Origin: CAVQOB01 sp963714325
Lineage (GTDB): Bacteria; Pseudomonadota; Alphaproteobacteria; Rhizobiales; Hyphomicrobiaceae
Assembly (NCBI GenBank): GCA_963714325.1
Contig: CAVQOB010000006.1
Coordinates: forward strand, 62,001 to 126,000
Reading direction: 5' to 3'
DNA: 64,000 bases
In this document: positions 26,302-35,614 of the stretch, in pieces
Numbering within the stretch: position 1 is the stretch's first letter
How the letters are laid out: every line of letters starts with the position of its first letter
Notes under the pieces: model-generated
The model's input: only the letters and a program-made list of their open reading frames with translations
Told to the model about the DNA's origin: nothing
The model's database searches: none
Program-made: the position numbers and the translations under genes

Positions 26302-27300
26302 ATGAAGCGCAGGACAATTTTGAGCGGCCTTGGTGTTACTGCTGTCACAGCCGTCACCGGTTTTCCCAGCATCGGTCGCGCGCAAGCGCCGATCACCCTC
26401 AATGGCGCCGTGCAATTCAACGACGACCATGCCTTCACCAAGGCGCTCGCTCGGTTCGCCGACCTTGTGAACAAGTACTACGGCAAGCCGGTCAACTTTG
26501 TCCTGCATAAGAACTCCGCTCTCGGCCTCGAGAAGCAATATTTCGAATACATGGCGCAAGGCAAAGCCGTCGACTACGGCATCGTCTCACCTGCCCACAT
26601 GAGCACGTTCGCCAAAGCCGCTCCGTTCATCGACGCGCCATTCGTGTTCCGCGACATCGTCCACATGAACAAGGTCGTTGCCGCCAACTTCTTGAAGCCC
26701 ATCGCCGATGAAGTGGCGCAGAAGGCGGAAGTGATGCTGATCGGCAATGCCGGCGGTGGCGTGCGCAACATCTTCTCGAACAAGCCGTTCAAGAACCTCG
26801 CCGAGATGAAGGGCCTCAAGGTCCGCGTTCAAGGTGCGCCGATCTGGTCGCGCACGTTCACCGCTGCCGGTATGAGCCCGACGGTGATTGCCTACAACGA
26901 AGTCTATAACGCTATTCAGAACGGCGTCATCAATGCTGGCGAGAACGAGGCTGCCGGCGTCGAAGCGATGAAGTTCTACGAGGTCGCCCCAAGCCTGTGC
27001 ATGACGCAGCATGCGGTCTCGATCCGGCCGATCTGCTTCTCGGTGAAGACGCTCAAGACATTGCCGAAGGAACTGCAGGATGCGATCGTCAAGGCGGGTG
27101 CGGAAGCCGGCGACTTTGGCCGCGCACTTGAAAGCAGCGAAGAGACGGTCAAGCTCGACACCCTGGAGAAGGCCGGCAAGTTAAAGCGCGTCCCGTTCGA
27201 AGAGCGCGATGCCATGAAGAAACTGGTCGATCCCGTCATGGCCGCCTACGCCAAGGAAATCGGCGCCGAGGACATCTACGCCAAAATCAACGGCGTCTGA
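26302..27300 (+). CDS. dctP: TRAP transporter substrate-binding protein (DctP family)
   Basis: The 332-residue periplasmic protein binds a small organic acid for a TRAP importer. It begins with a twin-arginine-type signal (MKRRTILSGLG, cleavage near GRAQA). The mature part shows DctP hallmarks: FADLVNKYYGKPVNFVLHKNSALG, GGGVRNIFSNKPFKNLAEMKGLKVRV and YNEVYNAIQNGVINAGENE. TRAP solutes usually contact the conserved Arg in KVRVQ. The matching membrane genes are 1.6 kb downstream, past a gene on the other strand. Confidence 0.92.
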   Translation: MKRRTILSGLGVTAVTAVTGFPSIGRAQAPITLNGAVQFNDDHAFTKALARFADLVNKYYGKPVNFVLHKNSALGLEKQYFEYMAQGKAVDYGIVSPAHMSTFAKAAPFIDAPFVFRDIVHMNKVVAANFLKPIADEVAQKAEVMLIGNAGGGVRNIFSNKPFKNLAEMKGLKVRVQGAPIWSRTFTAAGMSPTVIAYNEVYNAIQNGVINAGENEAAGVEAMKFYEVAPSLCMTQHAVSIRPICFSVKTLKTLPKELQDAIVKAGAEAGDFGRALESSEETVKLDTLEKAGKLKRVPFEERDAMKKLVDPVMAAYAKEIGAEDIYAKINGV

Positions 27301-27399
27301 TCGCCGGCATACTGTTTTGCCAATCGCTGATGTCGCCGCTGTTACGCTCTGACGGGCCAAGGGCGGCGACATTGTGCATTGGCGTCCAAAAATCAGCGC

Positions 27400-28650
27400 T
27401 CAAAATTTGCCTGCGGCATGGCCTTCAACCGTGTCGCCGGCGATAGCAGCATGACGATTGCTGAAATCGCAAACAGCGTTGCCGCCAACCACATCGCGCC
27501 TTTCGGGCCAAACGACCGTCGCCGTCACTGCTGCCGCTAGCGCGCCAATCGGCCGGACGCCGTAGATCGTCGTCGAAATGGTCGCGCCAACCCGACCAAG
27601 CAAAGCGCCGGGCGTTACAATCTGCCGGGCGCTGGTCTGCAGCACCAGCCATGTCATCGGCCCAAACCCCAGGCAAAAAAAGCCCAACAGAGTTGACCAT
27701 GGTCCGAGTTCAAGCTGGGCAAAGCCGAGATCAATGTGGTTCATCGACCCTGGACCGGCCAGCGCCACCATCGCAACGATCCCAAGACCACAACTCAGCG
27801 GGCCGAAAACGAACATCAGGCCCGTCGGCAGCCGCGCAATCATCGCTGGCGCCGCCAATGAACCGAGCACGAGGCCCGTACCATAGATCGACCACGCTGC
27901 CCCAATCGCCGCGATCGACATGCCAAGCTCCTGGCTCGCGTAGACCGCAAAAATCGCGGTCAAGGCGAAGAATGCCGAATTCCAGGCAATGGCACACAAC
28001 GCAATCGCCCGCAGCAGCGGCTCCTGGATCACGAAGGTCGCGCCCTCGCGGATCGCCATCATCATCGACATCGTGGATGGTGCCGCAACGGGTTCGTCCG
28101 GCAGTAAACGGCTGGCCATCAAGGCTATCAATCCGCCTCCAAACGCCGCCGCAAATCCTAACGCACTCGATTGTCGCGCAACCAGATGTGCGGCGATCAG
28201 CGGCGCGGCTATGCAGATAATGGCGCGGCCAAACTCAAGGGTTGCGTTGGCGGTCGATAGGCGCGCGCGATCAATGTGACGTGGCAACAAGGCGAAGACC
28301 GCCAGCACCAGCATGACGACGCCGGCCGCGATGCAAAAGGCAGCGAGCGCCAGAACCGTTGGTGGAGCGTACCCTGAAACGACTGCACTGCCACCGATCG
28401 CCGCGCCAACCAGCATAGTCGTTGCGCCCGCAAGCATGATGGTCCGTCGCGGCAGGGTATCGGCCAGAACGCCAACCGGTAGTGACACCAGCAGCCAGGC
28501 GGCCGCATGTACTGCGACAACGGTACTGATCGTTCCAGCCCCATAGCCAGCGGCCAGCAGCATCAGCGGTAACATGGCCAGCATCATTTGATCGGCGACG
28601 TGCGCGGCAAATGTCGCACACGCGAGTTTGGCAAATGCACTGGACGGCAT
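27400..28650 (-). CDS. MFS transporter with a C-terminal frameshift
   Basis: The protein (416 residues as read, start ATG 28650) belongs to the MFS drug/solute exporter group, with the loop signature GVLADTLPRRTIMLAG. Its last 35 residues (after AAAVTATVV, around 27510) turn hydrophilic. Removing one base from the AAA run at 27510-27512 restores a different ending, which reads VVGPKGAMWLAATLFAISAI and then MLLSPATRLKAMP. This is a plausible last membrane helix, stopping at 27393-27395. The gene therefore carries a one-base insertion or a sequencing error. It lies between dctP and dctQM on the opposite strand. Confidence 0.8.
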   Translation of the reverse strand: MPSSAFAKLACATFAAHVADQMMLAMLPLMLLAAGYGAGTISTVVAVHAAAWLLVSLPVGVLADTLPRRTIMLAGATTMLVGAAIGGSAVVSGYAPPTVLALAAFCIAAGVVMLVLAVFALLPRHIDRARLSTANATLEFGRAIICIAAPLIAAHLVARQSSALGFAAAFGGGLIALMASRLLPDEPVAAPSTMSMMMAIREGATFVIQEPLLRAIALCAIAWNSAFFALTAIFAVYASQELGMSIAAIGAAWSIYGTGLVLGSLAAPAMIARLPTGLMFVFGPLSCGLGIVAMVALAGPGSMNHIDLGFAQLELGPWSTLLGFFCLGFGPMTWLVLQTSARQIVTPGALLGRVGATISTTIYGVRPIGALAAAVTATVVWPERRDVVGGNAVCDFSNRHAAIAGDTVEGHAAGKF

Positions 28651-28908
28651 ACGGACCCCGCAGCAATTTTGATCATCCAGCCAACACCGGTCCAAGGACG
28701 TGAAGCAACCCGAATCCTGTCGGCGACACGACAACTGCGCAGAATTAGAGGAGCAGAGACCTTTGCTATGCCGATTGGTGTCTGGCGTTTATGCCGTGCA
28801 TTGGCTAGCCTGTGAGACAATGTGCCGTCGAAGCCAGAGCCGATCACCAAGCGGACTTGGACGATCGCCTGGACTGCAGGCTGTGACGGCATCGGGGGAG
28901 GACAGACG

Positions 28909-29424
28909 ATGACGACTGACATGATGGCGCCGCCGAGCCTTTGGCGGCGGATCACAGCTGGATATGCCAAGCTCCTCGAAGTCATGCTCGCCGCCTGCGT
29001 CGGCATCCTCATCATTCCCGTCACTTTGCAGGTTATCTCGCGCTACACGGCGCTGTTCCCGGCCTACATTTGGACGGAAGAGATGGCGCGATTCCTCTTT
29101 ATCTGGACGATCATGATCGGCGCCATGCTGGGGGTCCGGGAAAGCGCCCATTTCGAAGTCGACGTATGGCCAGAACTTTCGCGGCGATCTGAAGCGATGG
29201 TGCGAGTTCTGGCGCGTCTCGGCATCTTGGCTTTGGCGCTGGTATTCGTCTGGTCTGGCATCGAATTCACACGGTTTGCCTGGCACCGGACGTCCGAGCT
29301 TGCCGAACTCCCACTCTGGCTCATCCATATTGCATGGCCACTCGCTGGCTTCACCTGGCTCGCCTTTGCCGGCGAGCAGATCATCGATGAACTCAAGATT
29401 ATCTTCGGGAACAATCCACAATGA
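28909..29424 (+). CDS. dctQ: TRAP transporter small membrane subunit (DctQ)
   Basis: The 171-residue protein has four membrane helices. The conserved motif of the family is visible: LQVISRYTALFPAYIWTEEMARFLFIWTIMIGAMLGVRESAHF. It forms the import channel with DctM. The start ATG 28909 has GGGGGAGGA just upstream. Its stop overlaps the dctM start (ATGA), so the two are translated together. Confidence 0.9.
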   Translation: MTTDMMAPPSLWRRITAGYAKLLEVMLAACVGILIIPVTLQVISRYTALFPAYIWTEEMARFLFIWTIMIGAMLGVRESAHFEVDVWPELSRRSEAMVRVLARLGILALALVFVWSGIEFTRFAWHRTSELAELPLWLIHIAWPLAGFTWLAFAGEQIIDELKIIFGNNPQ

Positions 29425-30740
29425 CCGGCAATGTCCTGACCGCCGGCCCCGCCGCCGCAATCTTGTTCGGCACCTTCTTTCTCCTCCTCGCACTCCGTAT
29501 TCCCGTTGCATTTTCGCTCGGCCTCGCTTGCCTGCCGATGCTGCTGATCGAGCCGCGCTTGTCGATGATGATGCTCGCGCAGGAAACCTTCAACGCCTAC
29601 AATTCGTTCATTCTGCTCGCCGTCCCCTTCTTCCTGCTGACGGCTAATCTTATGAGCACCGGCGGCATCACCGATCGCCTGGTCACGCTGTCGAAGGCGC
29701 TCGTTGGTCACTGGCCTGGGTCACTCGCACAGATCAATGTCGTGCTCTCCGTTTTCTTTGCCGGCATCTCCGGCTCGTCAACTGCCGACGCCGCCAGCCA
29801 ATCCAAGATCTTCATCGATGCGCAAACCAAAGAGGGGTATGACCTTTCCTTCTCGATTGCGATCACGGCTGTATCGGCGGTGCTCGCTGTCATCATCCCG
29901 CCGTCGATCCTGATGATCGTCTGGGGTGGTTTGATCTCGACATCGATCGGCGCGATGTACCTCGCCGGCATTGTTCCTGGTCTGCTGATCGCAGGTGCGC
30001 AGATGCTGACAGTGCATATGTATGCCAAGCGGCGCGGCTACCCGACCTACCCGAAGATGAGTTGGGTTGAGATGCGCTGCGCCATCTGGCATTCGCTGCC
30101 GGCGCTCATGACGCCTTTCATCATCGTCGGCGGCATTCTCTTAGGCTGGTTCACGGCGACCGAGTCAGCCGCCATCGCCGTCCTCTATTCCATTGTGCTG
30201 TCGATGTTCGTATACCGGGAAATCGGGCCGAAACAGCTCTACGCGGCATTTCTCGAAACCGGCCGACTGGCCGCCGTCGCGCTGTTCTGCGTCGGTACCG
30301 CCAGCGCCTTCGGGTGGCTGCTCGCCTACTACAAAATTCCCGAGACCCTTCTCGCCAATGTGTCGACCTGGGGCATGGGCCCGATCGCCGCCGGATTCTT
30401 TATTGCATTTTGCTTCCTGGTCGTCGGCTGCTTTCTGGACGCTATTCCGGCGATCATCATCGTCGGTACGGTGCTGGAGCCGCTGGCGAAATCGGTCGAC
30501 CTGCATCCGGTGCAGTTCGCCATCATCTCGATCGTGTCGCTGGCATTCGGGTTGGTCACGCCGCCCTATGGCATGTGCCTGATGATTGCTTGCTCGGTTG
30601 CGGGCGTCAGATTGCGCTATGCGCTGAAGGACACGATGATCATGCTGGTGCCGATGATGATCGTGCTCGCGGCCGTCATCATCTGGCCGAACGTGTCGCT
30701 GTTCCTGCCCAAGTTGATCGTGCCGAGTCTGCTGAAGTAA
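29421..30740 (+). CDS. dctM: TRAP transporter large permease (DctM)
   Basis: The 439-residue permease has about 12 hydrophobic segments and the DctM hallmarks FFAGISGSSTADAASQ, VSAVLAVIIPPSILMIVWG and FGLVTPPYGMCLMIA. It carries out sodium-driven uptake of a C4-dicarboxylate, keto acid or other organic anion presented by DctP. It overlaps dctQ by four bases. A palindromic hairpin follows the stop codon. Confidence 0.94.
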   Translation: MTGNVLTAGPAAAILFGTFFLLLALRIPVAFSLGLACLPMLLIEPRLSMMMLAQETFNAYNSFILLAVPFFLLTANLMSTGGITDRLVTLSKALVGHWPGSLAQINVVLSVFFAGISGSSTADAASQSKIFIDAQTKEGYDLSFSIAITAVSAVLAVIIPPSILMIVWGGLISTSIGAMYLAGIVPGLLIAGAQMLTVHMYAKRRGYPTYPKMSWVEMRCAIWHSLPALMTPFIIVGGILLGWFTATESAAIAVLYSIVLSMFVYREIGPKQLYAAFLETGRLAAVALFCVGTASAFGWLLAYYKIPETLLANVSTWGMGPIAAGFFIAFCFLVVGCFLDAIPAIIIVGTVLEPLAKSVDLHPVQFAIISIVSLAFGLVTPPYGMCLMIACSVAGVRLRYALKDTMIMLVPMMIVLAAVIIWPNVSLFLPKLIVPSLLK

Positions 30741-30768
30741 TGCGGCTCTGGGGCGCGCGGGTCGATGG

Positions 30769-30791
30769 ATCCCGGCAACACGTGCCGGGAT
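30769..30791. repeat. REP-like hairpin after dctM
   Basis: ATCCCGGCA at 30769-30777 pairs perfectly with TGCCGGGAT at 30783-30791 around a 5-nt loop. It resembles a common dispersed intergenic repeat of alphaproteobacteria (GATCCCGGG...CCCGGGATGAC). It lies between the convergent dctM and the large membrane-protein gene and could stop transcription from either side. Confidence 0.65.
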
Positions 30792-30835
30792 GACAATTGA
30801 GCGCGTGTCGGACACCGGAATACAAGTGGCCTGCC

Positions 30836-33800
30836 CTACCGGGCGTTACGGGCCGCATTCTGGAAGATCAGCACGTTCGGCTGGTTCTGCGCGTGCTCGG
30901 CAAAGGCGGCGCTGATCTTCTGCCATTCGCTTGCAACAGAGAGATCAATACGCTCCATGTCCCACTTGATCTGCCGCAGCAAGTCGAGCAGCGCTTGTTC
31001 CCCGGGTTGCTGACCGTTATCCGGCCCGGCTGCCCGCTCTAACGCCTCGATCAATTCGCCAACGAGGCCGTTCTCCGGGAAAAGAATGAGCACGTCCAGC
31101 AACCGCTGTGCATGCTGCTCCATCTCATCCAACAGCTCGATCCGCATCGGATCATTTTCCGCCGCACGACGCAGGCTTGAGTAGGTGTGCGCTAACGCGT
31201 CATCCTGCGCCTGGCGATGCGAGTCCAATGCCAGCTTTAGGCGGCGATTTCCCTGCGCCTGTCGCTCCAGCGCATGCCAGACTTGCTTTGCAGCAGCTTC
31301 CACGCCATCGCCATCCAAGCGATTTTTCACAGCGGCAGCATTAATGCCGAGTGCCGACAGCAGCTCGATCCAAAATGTCGCCTTGATCTGTTCGCTTTGC
31401 GCATGGGTGAGTGGATGCCCGTGTTGTGACGGGCTCAGCTGACCATGACTACGCGGTGCCGCGATGGCAGGCTTGGTAACACTGGCGAGGACCGGCTGGC
31501 TCTCGCGCAATGATCCACCGGGTCCAATTTGCGCCGCCGTGGTTGCAGCCGATATCAGCATGCGGGCTCGCAGCGACGAAAGTGCTGCATGCACGTCGCC
31601 ATGGACTCGGTAGATCGTCGCGCCCTTGTCGCGTTGCACTTTGCCAAAGCGCGAGCCGACGTTGAGGACGTTGCGAACAGTCAATCCATAGTCGGCATGA
31701 ACCTCGTCCAGATTGACCTCGCTTGAGAAGCCGTTGGTCGTATTCGTCGGATGCATGTAATGCAGGACAACAGCCGCGCCGCGCCCGATATCGGGAATGA
31801 GCGCTTCGGCGATGCGGTCCTCCAACTCGTTCAAGCGCAAGCTTTGCGTCGCGTCGGATTTGTTGTTCTTCAACTCGCGCTTGATGACTTCACTCAGGTA
31901 TTCGTAGAGTTCGGAACGGACACCATACACACCGGGGTCCATGGACTTTCGCACCGCGCCGATCGTCGCGCCGGCATTCAGGACATCGCGGACGTTGGCA
32001 GCTGTCGACGGATCCAGCTCGTGCAGCCGGACTTCATGTGTGAAACCATCCTCGACATGCGCCGGGTGCATCGCGCGACGGGCCACCCGCGCCTTGGTGA
32101 AGATATCCGGCAGCAGCGCCGCTTCGATGATCAATTCGAGCTGTTCGGCGCTGCGCGCCTTCATGGTCGGCACATCCGACAGCGGCGAGCGCACAGCATT
32201 GGCACCAAACAGCCCGGACATGAATACAAGACTGTCGATCGCCACGGCAATGGCGAGTGCCAGATAGGCCAACCGATTGCCGTCCTGGAATGCGTTCCAG
32301 GTGACGACGAAGCGATGCGCCTTGTCATCACGCGCCAGCTCGATACCGTTGATTTTTGTTCGCATCAAGTCGGTTTCGCGTGACGGCAGACCAGAGTCGG
32401 CGAGGCATTTCCGCGAAAACTCGAACAGCGCATCGGTGGACTTGAGTGCGGCCATCTTATCGCCGCCCTGGCAGCCGGCGGTGAAGGCCTTGATGCCATC
32501 GTTCAGCGAGAACACCCGTGCCGCTGCTTCCACAGCTGCTTTCGGATCGCAGTCGATGCCACGCACGCGGTCCTTGGTTACGTCAGCCGAGGCAAGCCCG
32601 TTATAGAGCTGTCCGCACATCTGCTGCACCTTGGCGAGACGATCGGCCGTCGGTTCCTGGCGGAACTCATTGCGCGCCAACTCGAAGGCGGTTCGAACGC
32701 GCGCCGGGTCAATGCGCGAGGCGCCTTCCTCGGTTGACTTGGTATCCTCGGCCAGTTTGATGCGTTGTTCGGCCGTCGACGCTTCGCTCTTCAGCTTGCC
32801 AAGATCGCCGTCGACAGCCGCTAACTCGCGCTTGATCTGCGCCAATCGGGTCTCGGTCTGATCGAGACGCTTCTTGCTATCGCGAGCACGCTCTTCGCCG
32901 ATCTTGATGAAGTCCTGCAGTTTACTCAGTTCTTCGTTGCGCTGGCGGAACACTGGCCCCTTGCCGACCTTGCCGGTCCCTTCGACGCCCTTCTCCTCTG
33001 CCATTGCATCGACGCGCTTGGCATCGACTTCTTTGGCGCGCGCATCGAGTGCGTTCTTCTTCTCACCATAGTCGGCCGCAAGCGAAGGACGCTCCGCTTC
33101 AAGTCGCGCCAATTCGTCGGTCAACGAGGCTTTGCGCGATAGCAATCCAGCCTGTCCGCTGGTCGCCGACGTTACGCGCTCCTGTTGCTCGGCAATCCCG
33201 CGCCGCCGCTTTTCCATTTGCGCGACGTAGTGTTCCTCAATGATCCGCTCAGCACCCTGTGAGCGATCGGCGAGCAGGCTCAGTTGTTTGTCGTAGGCAA
33301 CCCAGCCGTTTTCCTTGCCGGCGCCATCAACGCCTTTGAACAGTGCCTCGGCCTCGCTCAAACGCTTCTTGGTGATGGTCTCGCCGATATCGGCAACAAT
33401 GCCGGCAACCTGATTTTGGGCACGCAATTCAGCCGCGCGCACACGCTCACTCTGCGGGAAAATTGCGGTGAAAAGCGAGTCGAAGGAGAAGAAGACCGAC
33501 GTCGCCGCACACGCCAAGAACATCACCCACAGCACGGCGGTTCGCACGATCACCCGTGTTGCATCGAAGTAGCTGCGCAAGGTATTGGCCCGCGCCGCAA
33601 CGATGAGCAGGCCAATGGTCAACAACGCGGCGCCGACCAAGCCAATCGCCGTCGAAATCTGTGCGTGATCTGGCCGCGCGCCATGAAACGAGAAATAGTA
33701 GAGCGCCGCAAATCCACCGATCAGCACGCCCGCCAGTGTCAGAAACAATGCCCCCCTGAGGCCCATATCCGAGCGCACGGCGTTACCGTCGATGGAACTT

Positions 33801-34183
33801 TTGGGTGCCTGCTGGCTCATTCCAGTGGCAAAACTTTCGCCGATCAACCAGGCGACAATCAACATCACGCCTTGGATACCAAACGTCACCATCGCCGATA
33901 GGATCGGCTCACCGGTGAAGTTCTTCATGCCGTCCCAGGTCGTCCAGCCCGAGGCCAACGACAGCACCAGCCCGGTCGCACCGAGCAGTGCCAGCCGCCA
34001 ATTGGAGAACATTGATTCCTCGATCGCGCGCCAGAGCCGCGTCACAATTCCCGAGGTCCGAAACACAAAGAGCACGGCGATGACGGCAAGCAGCCAAGGA
34101 GCCATCGGTCCGCCCAACACCGCGATCTGATCGACGAACGATTTCACAAACCCAAACAGCGGCTCAAAAAACCCACTTGGCAT
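30836..34183 (-). CDS. Large uncharacterised membrane/coiled-coil protein with tandem duplicated domain
   Basis: I do not recognise this 1115-residue protein. Six hydrophobic segments occupy about residues 29-235 (for example WLLAVIAVLFVF, VMLIVAWLIG and IGLVGAALLTIGLLIV). A long charged region, about 245-480, is rich in Lys/Glu/Ala and should form a coiled coil. A seventh hydrophobic segment lies near 637-660 (YLALAIAVAIDSLVFM). Two related units follow, about 679-765 and 783-872, sharing EA-L-PDI, a central MHP, NVRDVLN versus NVLNVGS and G-VR-KG-Y-V-like positions. The C-terminal 200 residues are soluble and helical. The start ATG 34183 is preceded by a spacer of about 550 bp. Confidence 0.72.
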   Translation of the reverse strand: MPSGFFEPLFGFVKSFVDQIAVLGGPMAPWLLAVIAVLFVFRTSGIVTRLWRAIEESMFSNWRLALLGATGLVLSLASGWTTWDGMKNFTGEPILSAMVTFGIQGVMLIVAWLIGESFATGMSQQAPKSSIDGNAVRSDMGLRGALFLTLAGVLIGGFAALYYFSFHGARPDHAQISTAIGLVGAALLTIGLLIVAARANTLRSYFDATRVIVRTAVLWVMFLACAATSVFFSFDSLFTAIFPQSERVRAAELRAQNQVAGIVADIGETITKKRLSEAEALFKGVDGAGKENGWVAYDKQLSLLADRSQGAERIIEEHYVAQMEKRRRGIAEQQERVTSATSGQAGLLSRKASLTDELARLEAERPSLAADYGEKKNALDARAKEVDAKRVDAMAEEKGVEGTGKVGKGPVFRQRNEELSKLQDFIKIGEERARDSKKRLDQTETRLAQIKRELAAVDGDLGKLKSEASTAEQRIKLAEDTKSTEEGASRIDPARVRTAFELARNEFRQEPTADRLAKVQQMCGQLYNGLASADVTKDRVRGIDCDPKAAVEAAARVFSLNDGIKAFTAGCQGGDKMAALKSTDALFEFSRKCLADSGLPSRETDLMRTKINGIELARDDKAHRFVVTWNAFQDGNRLAYLALAIAVAIDSLVFMSGLFGANAVRSPLSDVPTMKARSAEQLELIIEAALLPDIFTKARVARRAMHPAHVEDGFTHEVRLHELDPSTAANVRDVLNAGATIGAVRKSMDPGVYGVRSELYEYLSEVIKRELKNNKSDATQSLRLNELEDRIAEALIPDIGRGAAVVLHYMHPTNTTNGFSSEVNLDEVHADYGLTVRNVLNVGSRFGKVQRDKGATIYRVHGDVHAALSSLRARMLISAATTAAQIGPGGSLRESQPVLASVTKPAIAAPRSHGQLSPSQHGHPLTHAQSEQIKATFWIELLSALGINAAAVKNRLDGDGVEAAAKQVWHALERQAQGNRRLKLALDSHRQAQDDALAHTYSSLRRAAENDPMRIELLDEMEQHAQRLLDVLILFPENGLVGELIEALERAAGPDNGQQPGEQALLDLLRQIKWDMERIDLSVASEWQKISAAFAEHAQNQPNVLIFQNAARNAR

Positions 34184-34738
34184 TGCGCCTAACTCCCCGT
34201 TCGGATCCCGAACAAAACCCCAAGCCTGCCCATACAAACCCGTTTGCAGCGGTCAGCGCCAAGCTCTTTTTGTGGAGCCGTGGCAGCATGCCACAATGCG
34301 CAGTCTTGACGGCACGTGTAGGGCCTCATTACGGCAATAAATGGAGCAACAGTTATACCTACGATGAATGGATGGCGATGAATAGATGGCAGACTGCGCA
34401 GGAGCGAACGGCCTGCGGGTGCCTTCGACGCGCAGGAATGGGGTCGGCTGAGCGCAGCCGGCTGTTGGGCGAAACGCTCCGATCGTCCGAGACGTTCGGC
34501 GACCCTCATCGCCATGCAATGCCGTCGGCCTTCCAATTTCAGTAAGGACAGTCGTGGGATTTGCAGTTGGGTGTCTCGCCGGACGCCAATCCGGTGATAT
34601 AACCCCTCGTGTCATGGCGTCGCCTGGTCGTCAGGCGAGTGCCCGCGGAAATAGAATTTGGCCATTGCAATCAAAGTACTAACCAAGCGCTCTGCGAAGC
34701 CCATCGCAACGCCTTCGCAACTGGACATTCATCGCCCC
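34184..34738. other. Gene-free divergent spacer between the large membrane protein and znuC
   Basis: No credible coding frame is present. The right half contains GTGATATAAC at 34594-34603, a short imperfect AT-rich palindrome. It is only a weak match to alphaproteobacterial Zur sites. I found no clear promoter, hairpin or repeat. Confidence 0.4.
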
Positions 34739-35614
34739 ATGACCGATCGCCAGCATGAGCATCACTACGATCATAGCCACGACGATGGCCATGAGCATGC
34801 GCATGATGACATGAGCCTTGGCCCGCACGCCGACGATGCCTTGCTCTCCGCCCGGCGGCTGCTGTTCAAGCGCAATGGCCGGACGATTTTGGACCACGTT
34901 GACATCGATGTCCGGACCCGCGAGATCGTCACGCTGGTCGGGCCAAACGGCGCTGGAAAAACGACGCTGGTGCGCCTGCTGCTCGGTCTGGAACCGGCCG
35001 ATGGCGGGGAGATCCTGCGACAGCCGAAGCTTGTGGTCGGCTACGTGCCCCAACGCTTCGATCTCGACAGCACAATCCCGCTGACTGTTGCGCGCTTTCT
35101 GGCAATGGGACGGGCGGCGAGCGCAACCGACCTCGATCGCGTCCTCCGCGAAGTTGGAGCCAACTCGGTTTTGGATCGCCAATTTTCACAACTCTCGGGT
35201 GGCGAATTGCAACGCGTCCTGATTGCGCGCGCCCTGTTGCGCGATCCGCAGCTGCTGGTGCTTGACGAACCCGTTCGCGGAGTCGACTACACCGGCGAGG
35301 CTGAACTCTATAGTCTCATCGGGCGGATTCGCGCCGAGCGCGGAGTCGGCATCCTGTTGATCAGCCACGATCTGCATGTTGTGATGGCGCAAAGCGATAA
35401 GGTCGTCTGTCTCAACCGTCACGTCTGTTGCTCCGGTGTGCCACAGTCGGTCGCACGCCACCCCGAGTATGCACGCATGTTCGGCCCGCAGGCCGCCGCG
35501 GAATTCGCGCTGTATCAACATTCGCACGATCACAGTCACGACCTCGATGGCGAACCCCACGCAGCCAGTTCTGCCACACAGGTGCGCTCGCACCAGGACC
35601 GTTCCTCCTCATGA
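34739..35614 (+). CDS. znuC: Zinc/manganese ABC transporter ATP-binding protein, His-rich (ZnuC-like)
   Basis: The 291-residue ATPase has Walker A (GPNGAGKTT) near residue 67, the signature LSGGELQRVLIARALL near 150, Walker B (LLVLDEPVRGVD) and switch His (LLISHDLH). Both ends carry His/Asp clusters: HEHHYDHSHDDGHEH at residues 5-19 and YQHSHDHSHD near the C-terminus. These probably bind zinc and point to a zinc importer. Start at ATG 34739 is chosen; an upstream TTG at 34658 is possible. It overlaps the permease gene by four bases. No binding-protein gene (znuA) is adjacent. Confidence 0.9.
   Translation: MTDRQHEHHYDHSHDDGHEHAHDDMSLGPHADDALLSARRLLFKRNGRTILDHVDIDVRTREIVTLVGPNGAGKTTLVRLLLGLEPADGGEILRQPKLVVGYVPQRFDLDSTIPLTVARFLAMGRAASATDLDRVLREVGANSVLDRQFSQLSGGELQRVLIARALLRDPQLLVLDEPVRGVDYTGEAELYSLIGRIRAERGVGILLISHDLHVVMAQSDKVVCLNRHVCCSGVPQSVARHPEYARMFGPQAAAEFALYQHSHDHSHDLDGEPHAASSATQVRSHQDRSSS

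Noticed and set aside
34594..34603. Possible Zur site upstream of znuC
   Set aside because: GTGATATAAC is only half-like the alphaproteobacterial Zur palindrome, and no second half was seen.
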